Part shown: positions 37,718 to 49,690 of the stretch, in pieces
How the letters are laid out: each line of letters opens with the position of its first letter
Position numbering within the stretch: position 1 is the stretch's first letter
Made by a program: the position numbers and the translations under genes
Origin: Sisyra terminalis
Taxonomy: Eukaryota; Arthropoda; Insecta; Neuroptera; Sisyridae
DNA: 64,000 bases
Assembly (NCBI GenBank): GCA_958496175.1
Contig: OY292274.1
Coordinates: forward strand, 15,707,689 to 15,771,688
Direction: 5' to 3'
Notes under the pieces: generated by a model
What the model saw: only the letters and a program-made list of their open reading frames with translations
What the model was told of the DNA's origin: nothing
Database searches by the model: none

Positions 37718-40700
37718 TATATAGGTAATTTCGATCTATTTTCTTAAGTTAACAGATTTCTTTCTTAATGCAAACATGGTTTATACTGTTTATACACTGT
37801 TAATATCCTGAAGTACAATTTTTCAATCTAACAACACCAAAGAAATGTCAACAAGGTGGATAAACTTTAAAATGATAATATTTATATTTTATAATTAAAT
37901 ACAATAGACAGGACTCTTCCACAACTTTCTTGTTGTACGGCACTGGGTAAGAGATACTATGAATATATGCATTTATACCATTGATGTAAATATTTTTAAA
38001 TACACAGTAGAATCCAAAGTATAATTACTTTCAGACAGACCGACAGACAGATGGGACAAATACACCAACTATTAGTCTGAATTCGAAGCAGAAAACAACC
38101 TGTTGTTTCTTACTTCCTCTGCCCATCTAGAACTCCTTTAGACATTTCATAGTACAGGTGTTTCCGGTTCACAAGTGACCGTTGTGAACTTATGCATGAC
38201 ATTTTTTTTCGTAATTGGAAAAAATAATTGCATTCACCATACGGGGGTTGTTATAAACTTGTGCATAGAATATGTCCTACATATTTACTCAAAAAACTCA
38301 AATCCAATATGATGAGTTTTGCTTCAATTGATACATAACGAACGCAGATTTATTTATTTAATGTGTTTATATATTTTTTTTTCCACTCTTCCGGTTCATA
38401 TCATATGAAAACCATTTGGCGTTACTAATTTAACAAGTTTATGTGAGAAAATTTTACAAAATGAAGAAGATAGATTTACATATAACATACTTTTAATGAA
38501 GTATAGCACTGTGCATGAGTTTCAAATGCTTTTACATTCATTAAATTGTACTTATTTAAATGAAATACAAAATAAAACATTGTTAAAATGTTAAAGAATG
38601 AACTAGAAGAGAAATTTATTTGTGTTTTTATGTTAAATTTGAAATGGTAACAATTGCTGAGTTAGTAACGTGTATTTTTTTAATTAAAATTTTTGTATTA
38701 GTTATGAAATATATATAATACTTTTTGTATAAAAATCAAAGAAAATGCTAATAAAATTTTAAATTAAATTATAAAGACATGGTTTGTAACAATTGTTGGT
38801 AAATGAACCGGAAATGAAAGTATACTAATTTGTTGATCAAGTATATATTCACTCTTTACATTATAACCTGAATTCTTGTTTTAAGATAAAAAGAAAACGA
38901 GTGATAAATTTTCCCTCTCATTTTTAAAGCCATTATAACCGTTGACTTGTATCATTTATTAATCCACAAGGCCATCGTGGTCGTCATTATGAAGATGATT
39001 GCATTTTATTTGCCATATAAAAAGCGTTAAAAAATTATAAAAACTGGTTCTTACTTATTCCAATATTGTGAACGATTTTTTTTCGTTGTATGCTATGAAA
39101 AACTTGTTTGAAATCGTGAGTTATTTTTAAATGTAGATGTAATGGCGGGAATCGATTCGAACGTGGTTTAATGAAAACAAACGTAAATTCATTTCTTACC
39201 AATGGACCCGTTGATTGTCAGATTTTGGTCCAGTTTTACTGATTATCAGAAGCGGATTTAAACGGAGGTATATATATAGTGAGATTTTTAATGGCGAGGG
39301 AAAGGCATTCCTGGTTTGAAGCTGGGTTAAATCCAAACTCACAACCACTTAAAATTTCACCAACTTCACTGAGAAATAAACAATTAAAAACTTCCTAGCG
39401 AACACTGAGTTTTCATAAATTTTATTTGTTCAATGAAAAGCACAAACACTGCACAATAGGAACTAATATTTTTGGGTTTTTTCTGTAGAATTTTTAGATT
39501 TAAAAGTCTTTGATGAGCACGTTGCATTGGCTATGAGTAACAGGTATCACGATTTGGATAAAGTTTTCACTTGATGAATATAAAATTGTACTCTCTATCT
39601 CTTGGGTCGCGTACAGAAAATAAAATGTGAACGTTGCGGATGGGTGCTACAGGTTGCAGAGCTGTAAATAAAGAACCGACCAAAAAGCGAACTAAACCGA
39701 CTGCCGACCAAGAGACCCATTTCAATGGGTACTTCTTAAGAAACAGAAGACAGACCTAGGCGAACAGACCATGTAGATCTTGATGGGCTTCTTTCCATAC
39801 ATCTACATTTCCACCAATCAGTTCACAAGAACTATCTTAACGGCAAGAACGACACAAGTTAGCTCCCATAATTTGATTTTAAAAAAATACCATTAATTAA
39901 AATTCTGTCCCAAAATTGCTCTAACCGGGTTTTGTTTCGTTTGTTAAATCCAAAATTAATTTAATCGTGAAAACATAATCTTTTCGTTCTCCTTTTTCAA
40001 AATTACCACTTCATTTTAAAATCTTCATGATTTATTCTTCGCGACCCTATAATTTTTAAAAAAAAAACTTCTTTTTAAATTATAAAAGTCTAATGAACAA
40101 CTTCAACGTATTTTCTGGAAAAAAATATTTAAATGTTTTAACTTATAATTGGGGTCTTGGTTTTCTGATTTGTCTTTCAGGACACTAATTGGCTTAATTT
40201 AAATTTTACTATTCAAAAAATTAAATATAATTAATTTTATTGAACAGATATCTTTTACCTGTTTGCAGTACATACTGAATTTGCCTTAACAGGTTTTATA
40301 TAGTGCAAAAATGTTAAAAGCTACTTCATAAAATATACAATTTAACTTTTACGGTAGCATAGGAACTAATAGATCCTAGTGTCTAACGTTAGTATATCTT
40401 GATTGAATAAAATAAATGTGTATACTTTGATTGGGTATTTTCATTCATTTTTCTTAAACTAAATGCTTTAATCGTTTTTTTCTTTCACATTCTAACAACA
40501 ATAAACAAAAGTTTCAGGGTTTTTTTCAGAAATCTAATTCAATTTTTAACTTTACAATTTTAAATTTCATGCCTGGTTATTTGATAAGAAGAATAAGAAT
40601 ATATTTGTTAAAGAAACAATTAAAACAAATATTCGAAAAAATAAATAAGTAAGTACAATGCCATTGAAAATTTTGATTTTAAGTTTTTTTTAAGAACAAT

Positions 40701-42917
40701 AGCTTAAAGAAATATGAATTGAGAACAATACATATCTTTTAAAGATATAGAAATTCATAAGGAATTGTTAATATCGGTGTATACAATGGTTGTGAAAGTA
40801 TTGCCATTGCAAAAAGTTTCAATTTTCGAATTGAAACAGAAATATCAATTTTAATAATGCTTATAATAAACGTTCACTGAAAGCTTTTTAATAGTTTACT
40901 TGTATTATAAGTGATTCATATTGATATAATCTCATCATAAATATCAAATATATTTTTTGTTTGAATTTAGTAAAATATTTGATTCTTGCAAGATCAAAGC
41001 ACACAATTTAATTTAAAGGTACATTTTATATGTATAGGAACATAATGCTTTAGGTAAACTTTTTTTAAAAGTCTTTTTCCTGTATATATTAAAAGTTTAA
41101 TATTATTAGTTTAATTTTTTTCAAGTTCTTTTTTAATTTTAATTTTTCGTTACTAACATTAAATCTGTAGAATCTATCTTTCTTTCTGACTGCTAAATCT
41201 ACTATTATGTTATTTCAGTTAGCAATTATTTTTTTTTTTTGGAAGACGTATGTTTTTTTAATCTAGAACTAAATTTTTTCTTAATATTTTAATATGAGTA
41301 CTAGTAAAGTCATTTATTGTTTTTATCGATTATACATGTTATTTCAAAGTAAAATAAGGTTAATCTTTACTAGGATTTTATCTAATTACTTTGCTAATTT
41401 TTTCAAATAATTAGTGATTTTTTTTTGAAACAGTAGAGCTTTATTTTAACATAGCACCTAGCTTTAAGCTTAATTTGTTCAGAATACCCTGCTATATGAA
41501 ATTCAATTAGAAGCTTTTGCCAAATTAGACTAAAATATTATCAAAGTATATAATAACTAGTTTTCTTTAAATAATTAGTTTTACTTACTTTATTTAGTTA
41601 CCAGAGCTGAATATTTTTTTTGCAAAAATAATAAATATATTATCGGCAAGCTCATAGCCTTGCCTGTAAGGGATGAAATTGTTCGTTTATTGAAATTAAC
41701 GTATATAGAAAGACTGAAGGAAAGTATAGGTGCTCCTTATAAATATCATCCTATTCGACCCATGTTATTTAAGGACATATCAATTAATGTCATAATATTT
41801 CTAAATAACTCCTAATCATACTGCGAATTATTATAAGTCAACCATAACAGGAAAGTAAGGTACCCTAGGAGCTTCAGATTAAATACTTGGCGATAATTTC
41901 ACAATTTCTGTATTTTTATACATTAATTTCATAATTTCAAATAACTGTATAACTTAAAAGTACTAGTAGTTAATCAATCTTTAGACTACCAAAAAAAAAG
42001 AAAAAAAATTTATGAATTATACACTTTCAATATAGGTAAGTGATCCTTAAATGTGTCGGTATCTATCGATTATATTATCCAACAACTGCTTGGAGAGTAA
42101 AGCATGTTTATTAGCAACGACAATTCAATTCTCAATTCAATAAGGTAAGAAATATGCCGTTATATTTCTATTTCCTTAACGATTCTATTTAGAAGAGATG
42201 TACGATAGAAGTGAACATTTATAAATATGTCCTGAACATTTCGTAAATTATTTATTGCTTGAGTGTTCACAGTATTTTATAAGAAGTATACATGTCGTTT
42301 TTGCTGTTATTACCTCAAAAAACAATAGTTTTAGTGGTCAAATTATGAATACTGTAATTTTTAAATTTTCAGTAACTTGTTTACGATTCATAATGCGTCT
42401 TACAACTTCATATGCGTTTTACAACTCATTTTATTAAAAATACAACGTATAAATCTACAATTCGTACCATACTGGGATCTATTCGATGACCGCATGGTCA
42501 ATTATTGTGTTCGCGGTCGATTATTGACCAATATCTAACGTGTTTAAGACAATCGTATGCGTATAATATCATAACCACCGATATGAAATCAATATGCATT
42601 TGCTTAATTATTTAATTCAATAAATATTTTAATATAAACCAAAAGATATCTTCTGTCAAGATTCGCTTTAGAAATTAGAGAGAAAAGGCGATCATGGAAG
42701 CAACTATTGAAGATGCCTGCTTGCATAGAACCCCGTACAATTTTCCGGAAAAAAATCTTCATGTGGCAAAAGATAGAGCATATCCATAGTCCATGGAAGT
42801 ATTCGGACGATTTTGAAAGTGGCCAGGAAGGCCTAATATACTGAATTACAAGTCAAAAGCTGGGATTTCTCATATTAATGAGTTCACAAAATTAAGCAGA
42901 ACTTGTAACATGTAATA

Positions 42918-43112
42918 CAGTGGTTCTTAACCTTGTTGAAGGCACTGAAATCCATCAGTTTCATATGCGCATTCCCCAAACCCTTCTAAATTGGAAAATT
43001 AAAATATGATTTTTTCAAATAAATTTGAACAATGGTTATATGAATCGGAGGTGTGTCTTGACTTCCACCGAGTTCGTGAACTGACTCACTGAACCTCGAT
43101 TAAGAACCACTG
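42918..43112. mobile_element. hAT-type MITE, 195 bp
   Basis: The left end CAGTGGTTCTTAACCTTG and, in reverse, the right end CAGTGGTTCTTAATCGAG are a classic hAT terminal repeat. The flanking octamers ATGTAATA (42910-42917) and ATCTAATA (43113-43120) agree at 7 of 8 positions. It is a different family from the element at 6958. It has no coding capacity. Confidence 0.88.
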
Positions 43113-43468
43113 ATCTAATATGTTCTTGAATTACAATTTTGCATTTTTACAAAATTAATGTTTTTTTTTCTATTTCTTAATTTGTTATTTAACTATCATG
43201 TGTATTGATAATTATGAAAACTAAATGTCAATAAACTGGATCGCCCTATTAGTACTTTAACCCGGTTTCGAGTTATAAGAGGCTAAACATTAAGGAACTG
43301 AAGCGGTAAATCACTATTTTTTTATTGAAGTGAAAACTTCTTTAGCGTCGTTGTAATTTTGATGAAAGTTGTGAAATTTGATGAAACTAAATACCGAAAG
43401 TATAAATGTATGTATGTATGTTTTCTGGATAAAGGTAAAACCTTGTTTATTATCCCTATTGCCATACT

Positions 43469-43921
43469 TTAGGATAATAGCCTTGATTTGAAACTCATTG
43501 AAAATATATGGAATTTGCTGAAGAAAAAAGTAGCTAAAGAAGTGACCACAACAGAAAAATAACCCTTAGAAAAAATATTCACGTATGGAATCATCATCCA
43601 CAAATACAGCAGACAGTATTGTCCTACATAGACAGCGCCGACTGCACAGAATGGGAACTTAAATATCGATGAGTGGGCTTTCAATTAAATATTAAACAAC
43701 TCAGCTCACCATAATTAAGAAGATGTTTAATAAATTTGATGGTAAAAATTTATTTTTTAGTAAATATGGTTTTTGGTCACGCTAGTTGGTAAAAAGCGTA
43801 ATAAATAAAATTTGTACAGGAAAGTTAAGCCCAATTAAAAATATAGACCCAAAACATAATAGCTCTTACTTCAAGTTTTATACAAAACCTATAACGCGCC
43901 TATTAATATGACCAGGGACTA
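43469..43921 (+). mobile_element. Tc1-like transposon, 3' fragment with right terminal repeat
   Basis: Plus-strand SLDLKLIENIWNLLKKKVAK matches the SPDLNPIENxWxxLKxxV block holding the last catalytic acid of Tc1 transposases. The right end ACCAGGGACTATATCC resembles the terminal repeat of the element at 37.7 kb and would end next to TA near 43922. A matching left end is not found upstream, so the copy is truncated. The reading frame is broken by stops. Confidence 0.7.
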
Positions 43922-44111
43922 TATCCGTATATAAATGACAGAGGGAAATGGAATTTCCGAATCAACTTCAAGATAAAAATAATGCAAACCTGAGTCTTCT
44001 ATCGTCTATACTATACCATTATGTTTTAAGCTTAGTATCAATATTATCATATCTACACCTTAAACTTATCTTAATCCTGAAACTTTACATTCGTCTCATT
44101 ATCTTGAAGCT

Positions 44112-45393
44112 TAAATATTTACCCTATACCGATTAACCAACAAAATTTTAAAGTAAGAATTTTCCGATTTTTTTTTTTTGCTAATCGATGGGAAATCGTT
44201 TATAGAGGTTTGTGAAAGAAATCGTTTAGCTTATGACAAAATAGTTCTGCGGTAATTAAGTAATTATGAAAAATTATTTAATTAATTAATCTTATAGAAA
44301 AATGTTAAGAAAATAAGGTGTTAGCAACATATAATAACAAAAATGCAGGAACATTGAGAAAAAGGTTGGTTAAAACTAAAACTAAAAAAAAAAATAAAGA
44401 AAACCAAGGAAAACATCCCCCTCTTCGAAAAAAATGGAAAAAAAGGCAATTATGAAATTAATTTTTTTCCTCAAATTACATTTCACAAAATTCCCCAAAA
44501 TAACAACCCGAAAAAAAAAATACAAAAATTTTTCTAACAAAAAATTTTTGATAACATGTATAATAACACACTAAGTGTTTTTTGGAATTCGGAAAATATT
44601 TTCTAGTCTTTCTGATTCAGTCTACTTTTCCAAACTAGTGAAAATCAAAACAATATTAAACAATTTTCATCGTTTGTGAAAATCAATTTTTCTCACAAAA
44701 AATTTTTGAATACTTAAATACATAATAACACATTAAGTGTTTTTTAGGATTCAAAAAATTTTTAGTAGAAAAATTGATTTTCACAAACGATGAAAATTGT
44801 TTAATATTGATTTGATGTTCACTAGTTTGGAAAAGTTGGCTGAATCAGAAAGTGTGGAAAATATTTTCCGAATTTCAAAAATCACTCAATGCTATATTTC
44901 GGGTTTTTATTTTCAAAAGTTTTTTGTGGGAGAAATTGATTTTCACAAACGATGTAAAAAATTTGGGAGAAAATCGTGCTTAGTTATGTTTCGATTTTTG
45001 TTATTTTGGAAAATTTTGTGAAAATATAATTTGAGGAAAAAAATTAATTTCATTATTGCTTTTTTTCCATTTTTTTGCAAAGGGGGGATGTTTTGCTTAG
45101 TTTTTTTTATTTTTTTTTATTTATTTCAGTTTTACCCAACCTTTTTCTCAATTTTCCCGCATTTTTGTAATTGTATGTTGCTAAAACTTTATTTTCTTAA
45201 CATTCTACTGTATCAATGACTAATTAATTAATTTTTCGTAATTAATTAATTACCGCAGAACTATTTTGTCATATGCTAAACGATTTCTTTCACAAACCTC
45301 TATAAACGATTTCCCATCGATTAGCAAAAAAAAATTTCATAAAATTCATATTTTAAAATTTTGTTAGCTAATCGATATAGGATCAAATATTTG
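44112..45393. mobile_element. 1.28-kb foldback element (giant inverted repeat)
   Basis: The left arm (AAATATTTACCCTATACCGA, then GCTAATCGATGGGAAATCGT) returns in reverse at the right (ACGATTTCCCATCGATTAGC, then TCGATATAGGATCAAATATT). Correspondence continues inwards for about 550-600 bp, with indels, to a centre near 44740. The middle has nested repeats, for example ACTTTTCCAAACTAGTG against CACTAGTTTGGAAAAG, and two copies of ACACACTAAGTGTTTTTTGG-like sequence. Open frames of 62-74 codons inside are fortuitous. It resembles Foldback-type or long-TIR MITE elements. Confidence 0.8.
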
Positions 45394-46250
45394 ATGGTTT
45401 TCATTTCTATCACGTATGACCGGCGCACATATTTTTTTTGTTTTTATGTTTTCATTAGTCAACTACTAAGTAATAATTGTAAAAGGTTTAACCCGTTTTT
45501 TCAATGTTTCAATATTGGAACAAATTATACCCCCATTCCATTATGCATGACGCAATAAAAGTTTAGAGTGTATCAGTGTTCCAAATGAACATCTTGAAAA
45601 ATTCGTATAAAACCAAATGAATAAAAAAAAAATATTATGTATCATATAGGTAACACTATGATTTGATGAAACTATTTTAAATTTAAAAAAAACGGGCAAA
45701 AATGAGTTACAGAACATTTCCAGATAACGATCCTCTCGTTCATTGGTAGAGTAAGCGGCTACTAATGTTTCCGAGGAAAATTTCTCTTAATTGGTCAACT
45801 ACTGGTACCTTTTTCTTATTTGTTATACGTTATAAGATAAATTCTTAGTTAAATAGTCGAAACAAAAAAATATGTTAAAACCATAAACACTTCCCTTAAA
45901 ATACACAAAAAATTTCAATCCTGACTTTTTTTTTAAGTATAGTATTTGACATATTAAAATTAGATGCTTTATAAATTTTGTTGGTTTGGATTTTTTTTCA
46001 ATGAATTTAAATTAGTTTTCTCTAATCACTGGTCATTGAATACTAAGTTCAAGATGTTCAAGATCATGTGTTAAGAAAGTTGTGCCGGTTAAATTCACAT
46101 AGACATGGAAAACAAACACCGTTTAACATTGTTAAAAATATTTTCCTTGTAATTCTCATTAGGTAACTTATGATAATTTAAAATATATGTATGTATGTAA
46201 AGGGAATTATTTTTTCTAAAGAGACGCTCTATTTGAATGTTTCTACTCAC

Positions 46251-46380
46251 TAATTTGGTTGTTGAGCGGCATTTCTACCGGCGTAAAGACAATGGTATGA
46301 CCTCTTGGAGGTAAATCTGGTGGCACGTTTGTTGACATTTCCGATCCCTCTCTGGTTGATTGAATCATCAATAACAGTTT
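46251..46380 (-). CDS. SAM-domain gene, alternative first coding exon (distal, PPRGH type)
   Basis: Acceptor TTTCAG before 46380, donor ATTA|GTGAGT after 46251. The frame is open across the exon. In-frame ATGs lie at 46368 (MIQSTREGSE) and 46338 (MSTNVPPDLPPRGHTIVFTP); the second has a purine at -3 and the better context. The exon ends in phase 1, so its last A joins CT of the exon at 9471 to give Thr before EVEGYG. The proline motif PPDLPPRGH suggests an SH3 ligand. Whether an upstream exon supplies 5' UTR or more coding sequence is unknown. Confidence 0.6.
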
Positions 46381-46705
46381 CTGAAATTTTTGATACAGTT
46401 TTAATCAATATTTAGTTGAATCGTATTCGAAATTACATGGTACTAAATCATAATTTTGGAAATGAATCAAATGAAAAATAATAAGTGAGCGTAAAAGAAC
46501 CGCGAGCGATTCCCACGCACAACAGATTCTGCATCAGTTTCGTGTTAAAGACAAATTAAGAGAAATCTGTAAATTATATGTACCTCACTTACAGACAAGG
46601 TTGTAAAGCGACATTGTTCATAGCATATGAATATAAAATAAATTTATTACGACTACTACAATTACGTTTGAAAAGTCAAAAAAGAAAAAAAGAAAATAAA
46701 AGTAC

Positions 46706-46786
46706 CTGCGGCAAGTTGTTCAGAGGCGCCTGTTCTATGTTGATATTTTTTGTTTGCATGATGCAGTTGTATTACGTCTCTCATGT
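46706..46786 (-). CDS. SAM-domain gene, third candidate first exon (or cassette exon)
   Basis: 81 bases between an acceptor-like CGAACAG and the donor CCGCAG|GTACTT. An ATG at 46784 opens MRDVIQLHHANKKYQHRTGA and ends in phase 1; joined to the exon at 9471 it would continue in frame with Ala-Glu-Val-Glu-Gly. Joined to the exon at 46380 it would instead be out of frame with the PPRGH frame. So it is either a separate N-terminus or leader sequence. It has no family match, and the evidence is splice-site quality and phase only. Confidence 0.4.
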
Positions 46787-49690
46787 CTGTTCGAAAAATG
46801 CACACACGCACATGAAACAAAAAGAAAATCGAATATAAATCCCTTAAATCAAAATTGAGCGAGAAAGAGATCACCTTTTTAAAGAAAAAAAAATGATATA
46901 CGTCTACGAAAATAAAAACAAATTAAATTAGAGATTAATTTTAATTGGTCCAACCTCCTGATAGTTTTCTTCACAGAATCATCCAAGTCGGCAACTACTA
47001 ATCCCTTCAGTGCACTTAAAACCTCTTAGACGTTCTCGACGCACAAAAATGAATGGACTTGGTTAGATTTTCTAACGTATAATTAGTAATGTTTCATCCA
47101 AAAAATGAACAGCTTAAATGGGGGTCTCGAACCGATTATATAAATAACCCAAGAAAAAATAGTTTAACCTTTCGAAATAATACCCAACAACTCCAATAAT
47201 ATCCAAGCCGTATATTTAACAAAGATCTATAATTTTTTTCTACCATAAAAATATTTGATTCATGTATCTCAATTTTCATTTACATATTAATTTTTTCTGA
47301 GAATCTGAAACGAAGAAACATCTAAAATTCATTTCGACGCAAAACAGAGAAAATAATAAAAACAGTTGTACGTATAAGTATAAATAGTTGCCTACATCCC
47401 ATCAAAGTAAATTTAATATTTTTTTTTTATTTTTTATTTTATTTATTTATAGTCGCTCTAGCTGCTAAGGCTATTTTCTTATGTTTTTCATAATATGTAG
47501 ACTTTATTCCAACGAACAAAAAAGAATTTCTTTTCGATCCAATTTAAATCGTGAAATCTTAAATCTTATCTATAATCAATGTGAGTAAAAAAATACACAC
47601 GAAAATCAAAATTTTCAATTTAAATTCATGAATAAATCAGTTGGTTAAAAAAATGTTGTGGCTTCTCCAGATAAAATTACCGCAAATAAACTACGATTAT
47701 ATAAAATTTCACATGCATTCACGCATTAAATTTCATTCAATTCCATTCATTGTAGTCGATTACATTGAAAATATAAACTATATTTTTATTAATTTCACTA
47801 GGTCGTCTCTCGAGAAAACTATTCCAGTTCAATTTAATAAGTCATCGATCTGTAACACCACATCCGTCACCTTTGTCCCTGTGTCTTATCGAGAAAATAA
47901 ATGTCGATTTACAGAAAATCTCCACTTCTCATTACTTTTTTATTTCCCAGTATCACACAATTTAATTAAATTTGTTTTAATTGAAGCAGAAAAGACGTGA
48001 TGACATTCGAGTGGTTTCAATCAATGAAAATAAAAGGAACCACCGTCCTAATGAAACTTTTCTAATTTCAACCGTTTTTTACATCTTTCAATTAAACAAA
48101 AATGAAATAAAATAAAAGTTTCAATAAAAGGATGACACCAAAACAAAATTTCACATATCCTATATTTTTTTCACAATTTTGAGAAATCCTTGTTCTTTAA
48201 GCGCAACAAAGTAATGCCATCCCAAAAACAAATCGAAATTATCCATTTTGAGCATGACGTACATAATACCATATATTTCTGTGAATGTCGCAAATCTCAA
48301 AAACAAAAGTAGAAAAATAAAATTTTGTACTTAATCTAAGAGTAACTTCTTACTTTGCACTTTTTAGTACATATGTAATTAAAATCGGCTTAACAAAAAT
48401 TCGAGTAACTAAAATACAGATTTAGAGTAATATTAAAACTTTTGCACTTTTCTAAAAAGGTCTTGGGAAATTTTGCCAAAACTTTGATAAAATTAAATAT
48501 AAATTTGACTAATTAAAAGTAAATGTCTATAATATTTGGGTATATTTTCTTTAAAAACCTTCCCTACAGTTCATCTTGTTTGTAAAAGTCTCAAATTTAA
48601 TCTTATTCGAAGCTTATTTATTACATTAATTGGATTTAATTTTCTATGTTATAAAATCGAATTAATCAAAGTTTCCTTTTTTGAATATTGTTATTTAAAC
48701 TTATAACATAAGTATATACATAAGAATATTGTACGTAAATCCCTATTAGCTACTTGTCTTGTAAAATGAGATTAATACCCTTAGGTTTGAAAAGCAAATG
48801 ACTAGATTGAAAATAAATTTTCTTGATAATCTTCTGATGGAAATTAGAAACTCGTCAATACAGTTCATCAACATGCAAAATACAAAAACATAACGTTTGT
48901 TTTATAAATTTCACTAATAATAATCAATGTTTACTAAAAGAACATCATATTATATCAGATTATATATTGATGTAAATCGTAAGCTCCTGAAAAAGGTGGA
49001 ATTTATTGTTAAAATGTTATACGCAAAAAAATATTGTTTTTTAAATCCTGATCCCTGAGATAAATCTTATAATCTATTATAATTCCTTTTTTAAAGGAAT
49101 ATATCTATATATTTTGACTTAGACGTAAAATAATTCTTTTCAAAATAATGTTCTTGAAAAAGATAATTATCATTGTATTCCATAATAACATAATTGCCAA
49201 TTAAATTTGTATTGAACATCTTTATAAATCATAAAATCTTCTTTTTTTTTCTTCTAGTAATTCTTAAAAAAATATAATTTATTATAATCGGACGTTTAAT
49301 ATGTTGCTTGTAATTCTTTCTTTTTTTTTTGCTTTATAAATTGAAATTAGTTAGTTCTGTAATAAATGATATACTATATGTTAACGATATGTAAATGAGT
49401 AAATATTACTTAATATAACTAAAAATGCTTTCCTCTTATGGAGAAAGAAATTAATTTCTGACTCATACGTAAATTTATATTAAAGTATTTTAAATTGTCA
49501 GTACTCAATTTCAAACTCGTAAAAGACCGCTCCTTTGTAATATTAGACAAATAATGATTGTATTTCACACTAATAATACATGATGCATTTGCATATTTTC
49601 TATAGATGGAAATTATGTCCATTCAAAATCAGTTCATGATTACGTTGATTCAGTAAAATTAGCATACATTATGCTTATTTTGAAATAATA
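46787..49690. other. Region upstream of the distal first exons, no clear feature
   Basis: AT-rich. It holds the longest open frame outside the gene, 119 codons at 47641-48000 on the plus strand, beginning at a TTG-like start and rich in Ile, Phe, Asn and His; it matches nothing I know and is probably chance. A 46-codon minus frame without ATG near 46890-47025 (VLSALKGLVVADLDDSVKKT) reads protein-like but lacks clear splice edges. Promoter elements for the distal exons could lie here. Confidence 0.4.

Larger units (their letters stand above)
22252..46250 (-). other. Long intron or upstream region of the SAM-domain gene (24 kb)
   Basis: For transcripts from the distal first exons this is intron; for the proximal one it is upstream DNA. 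Apart from the features listed separately (hairpin at 29.87 kb, RT relic at 31.9 kb, inverted repeat at 35 kb, Tc1 at 36.1 kb, MITE at 42.9 kb, Tc1 fragment at 43.5 kb, foldback at 44.1 kb) I see only AT-rich non-coding sequence. Small frames of 60-96 codons are scattered throughout on both strands without splice context. Confidence 0.5.
2027..46786 (-). other. SAM-domain scaffold-like gene, whole locus with three candidate first exons
   Basis: Shared exons are 9471-9218, 8708-8556, 5142-3200, 3138-2969, 2909-2254 and 2191-2027, joined by GT-AG introns with matching phases. With the first exon at 22251-22161 the coding length is 3432 bases (1143 residues plus stop); with the start at 46338 it is 3429 bases (1142 residues). 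In the 1143-residue form: proline-rich, with PYKPVPPPKP, at about 32-120; Gln/Asn/Ser-rich low complexity at about 167-810, with a Gln tract at 385-426; a coiled coil at about 980-1035; a SAM domain at about 1074-1137. No signal peptide or membrane segment is seen, so a cytoplasmic or cortical scaffold or adaptor is likely. The family is not recognised. Confidence 0.8.

Noticed and set aside
45730..45775. TCATTGGTAGAGTAAGCGGC resembling a tRNA A-box
   Set aside because: No B-box or cloverleaf could be drawn downstream.
46890..47025. Minus-strand frame VLSALKGLVVADLDDSVKKT upstream of the distal first exons
   Set aside because: Protein-like, but it has no ATG, no good acceptor and no good donor; I could not connect it to the gene.
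47641..48000. 119-codon plus-strand frame, longest outside the SAM-domain gene
   Set aside because: Ile/Phe/Asn-rich translation without any motif, no splice or promoter context. One such frame is expected by chance in 64 kb of AT-rich DNA.
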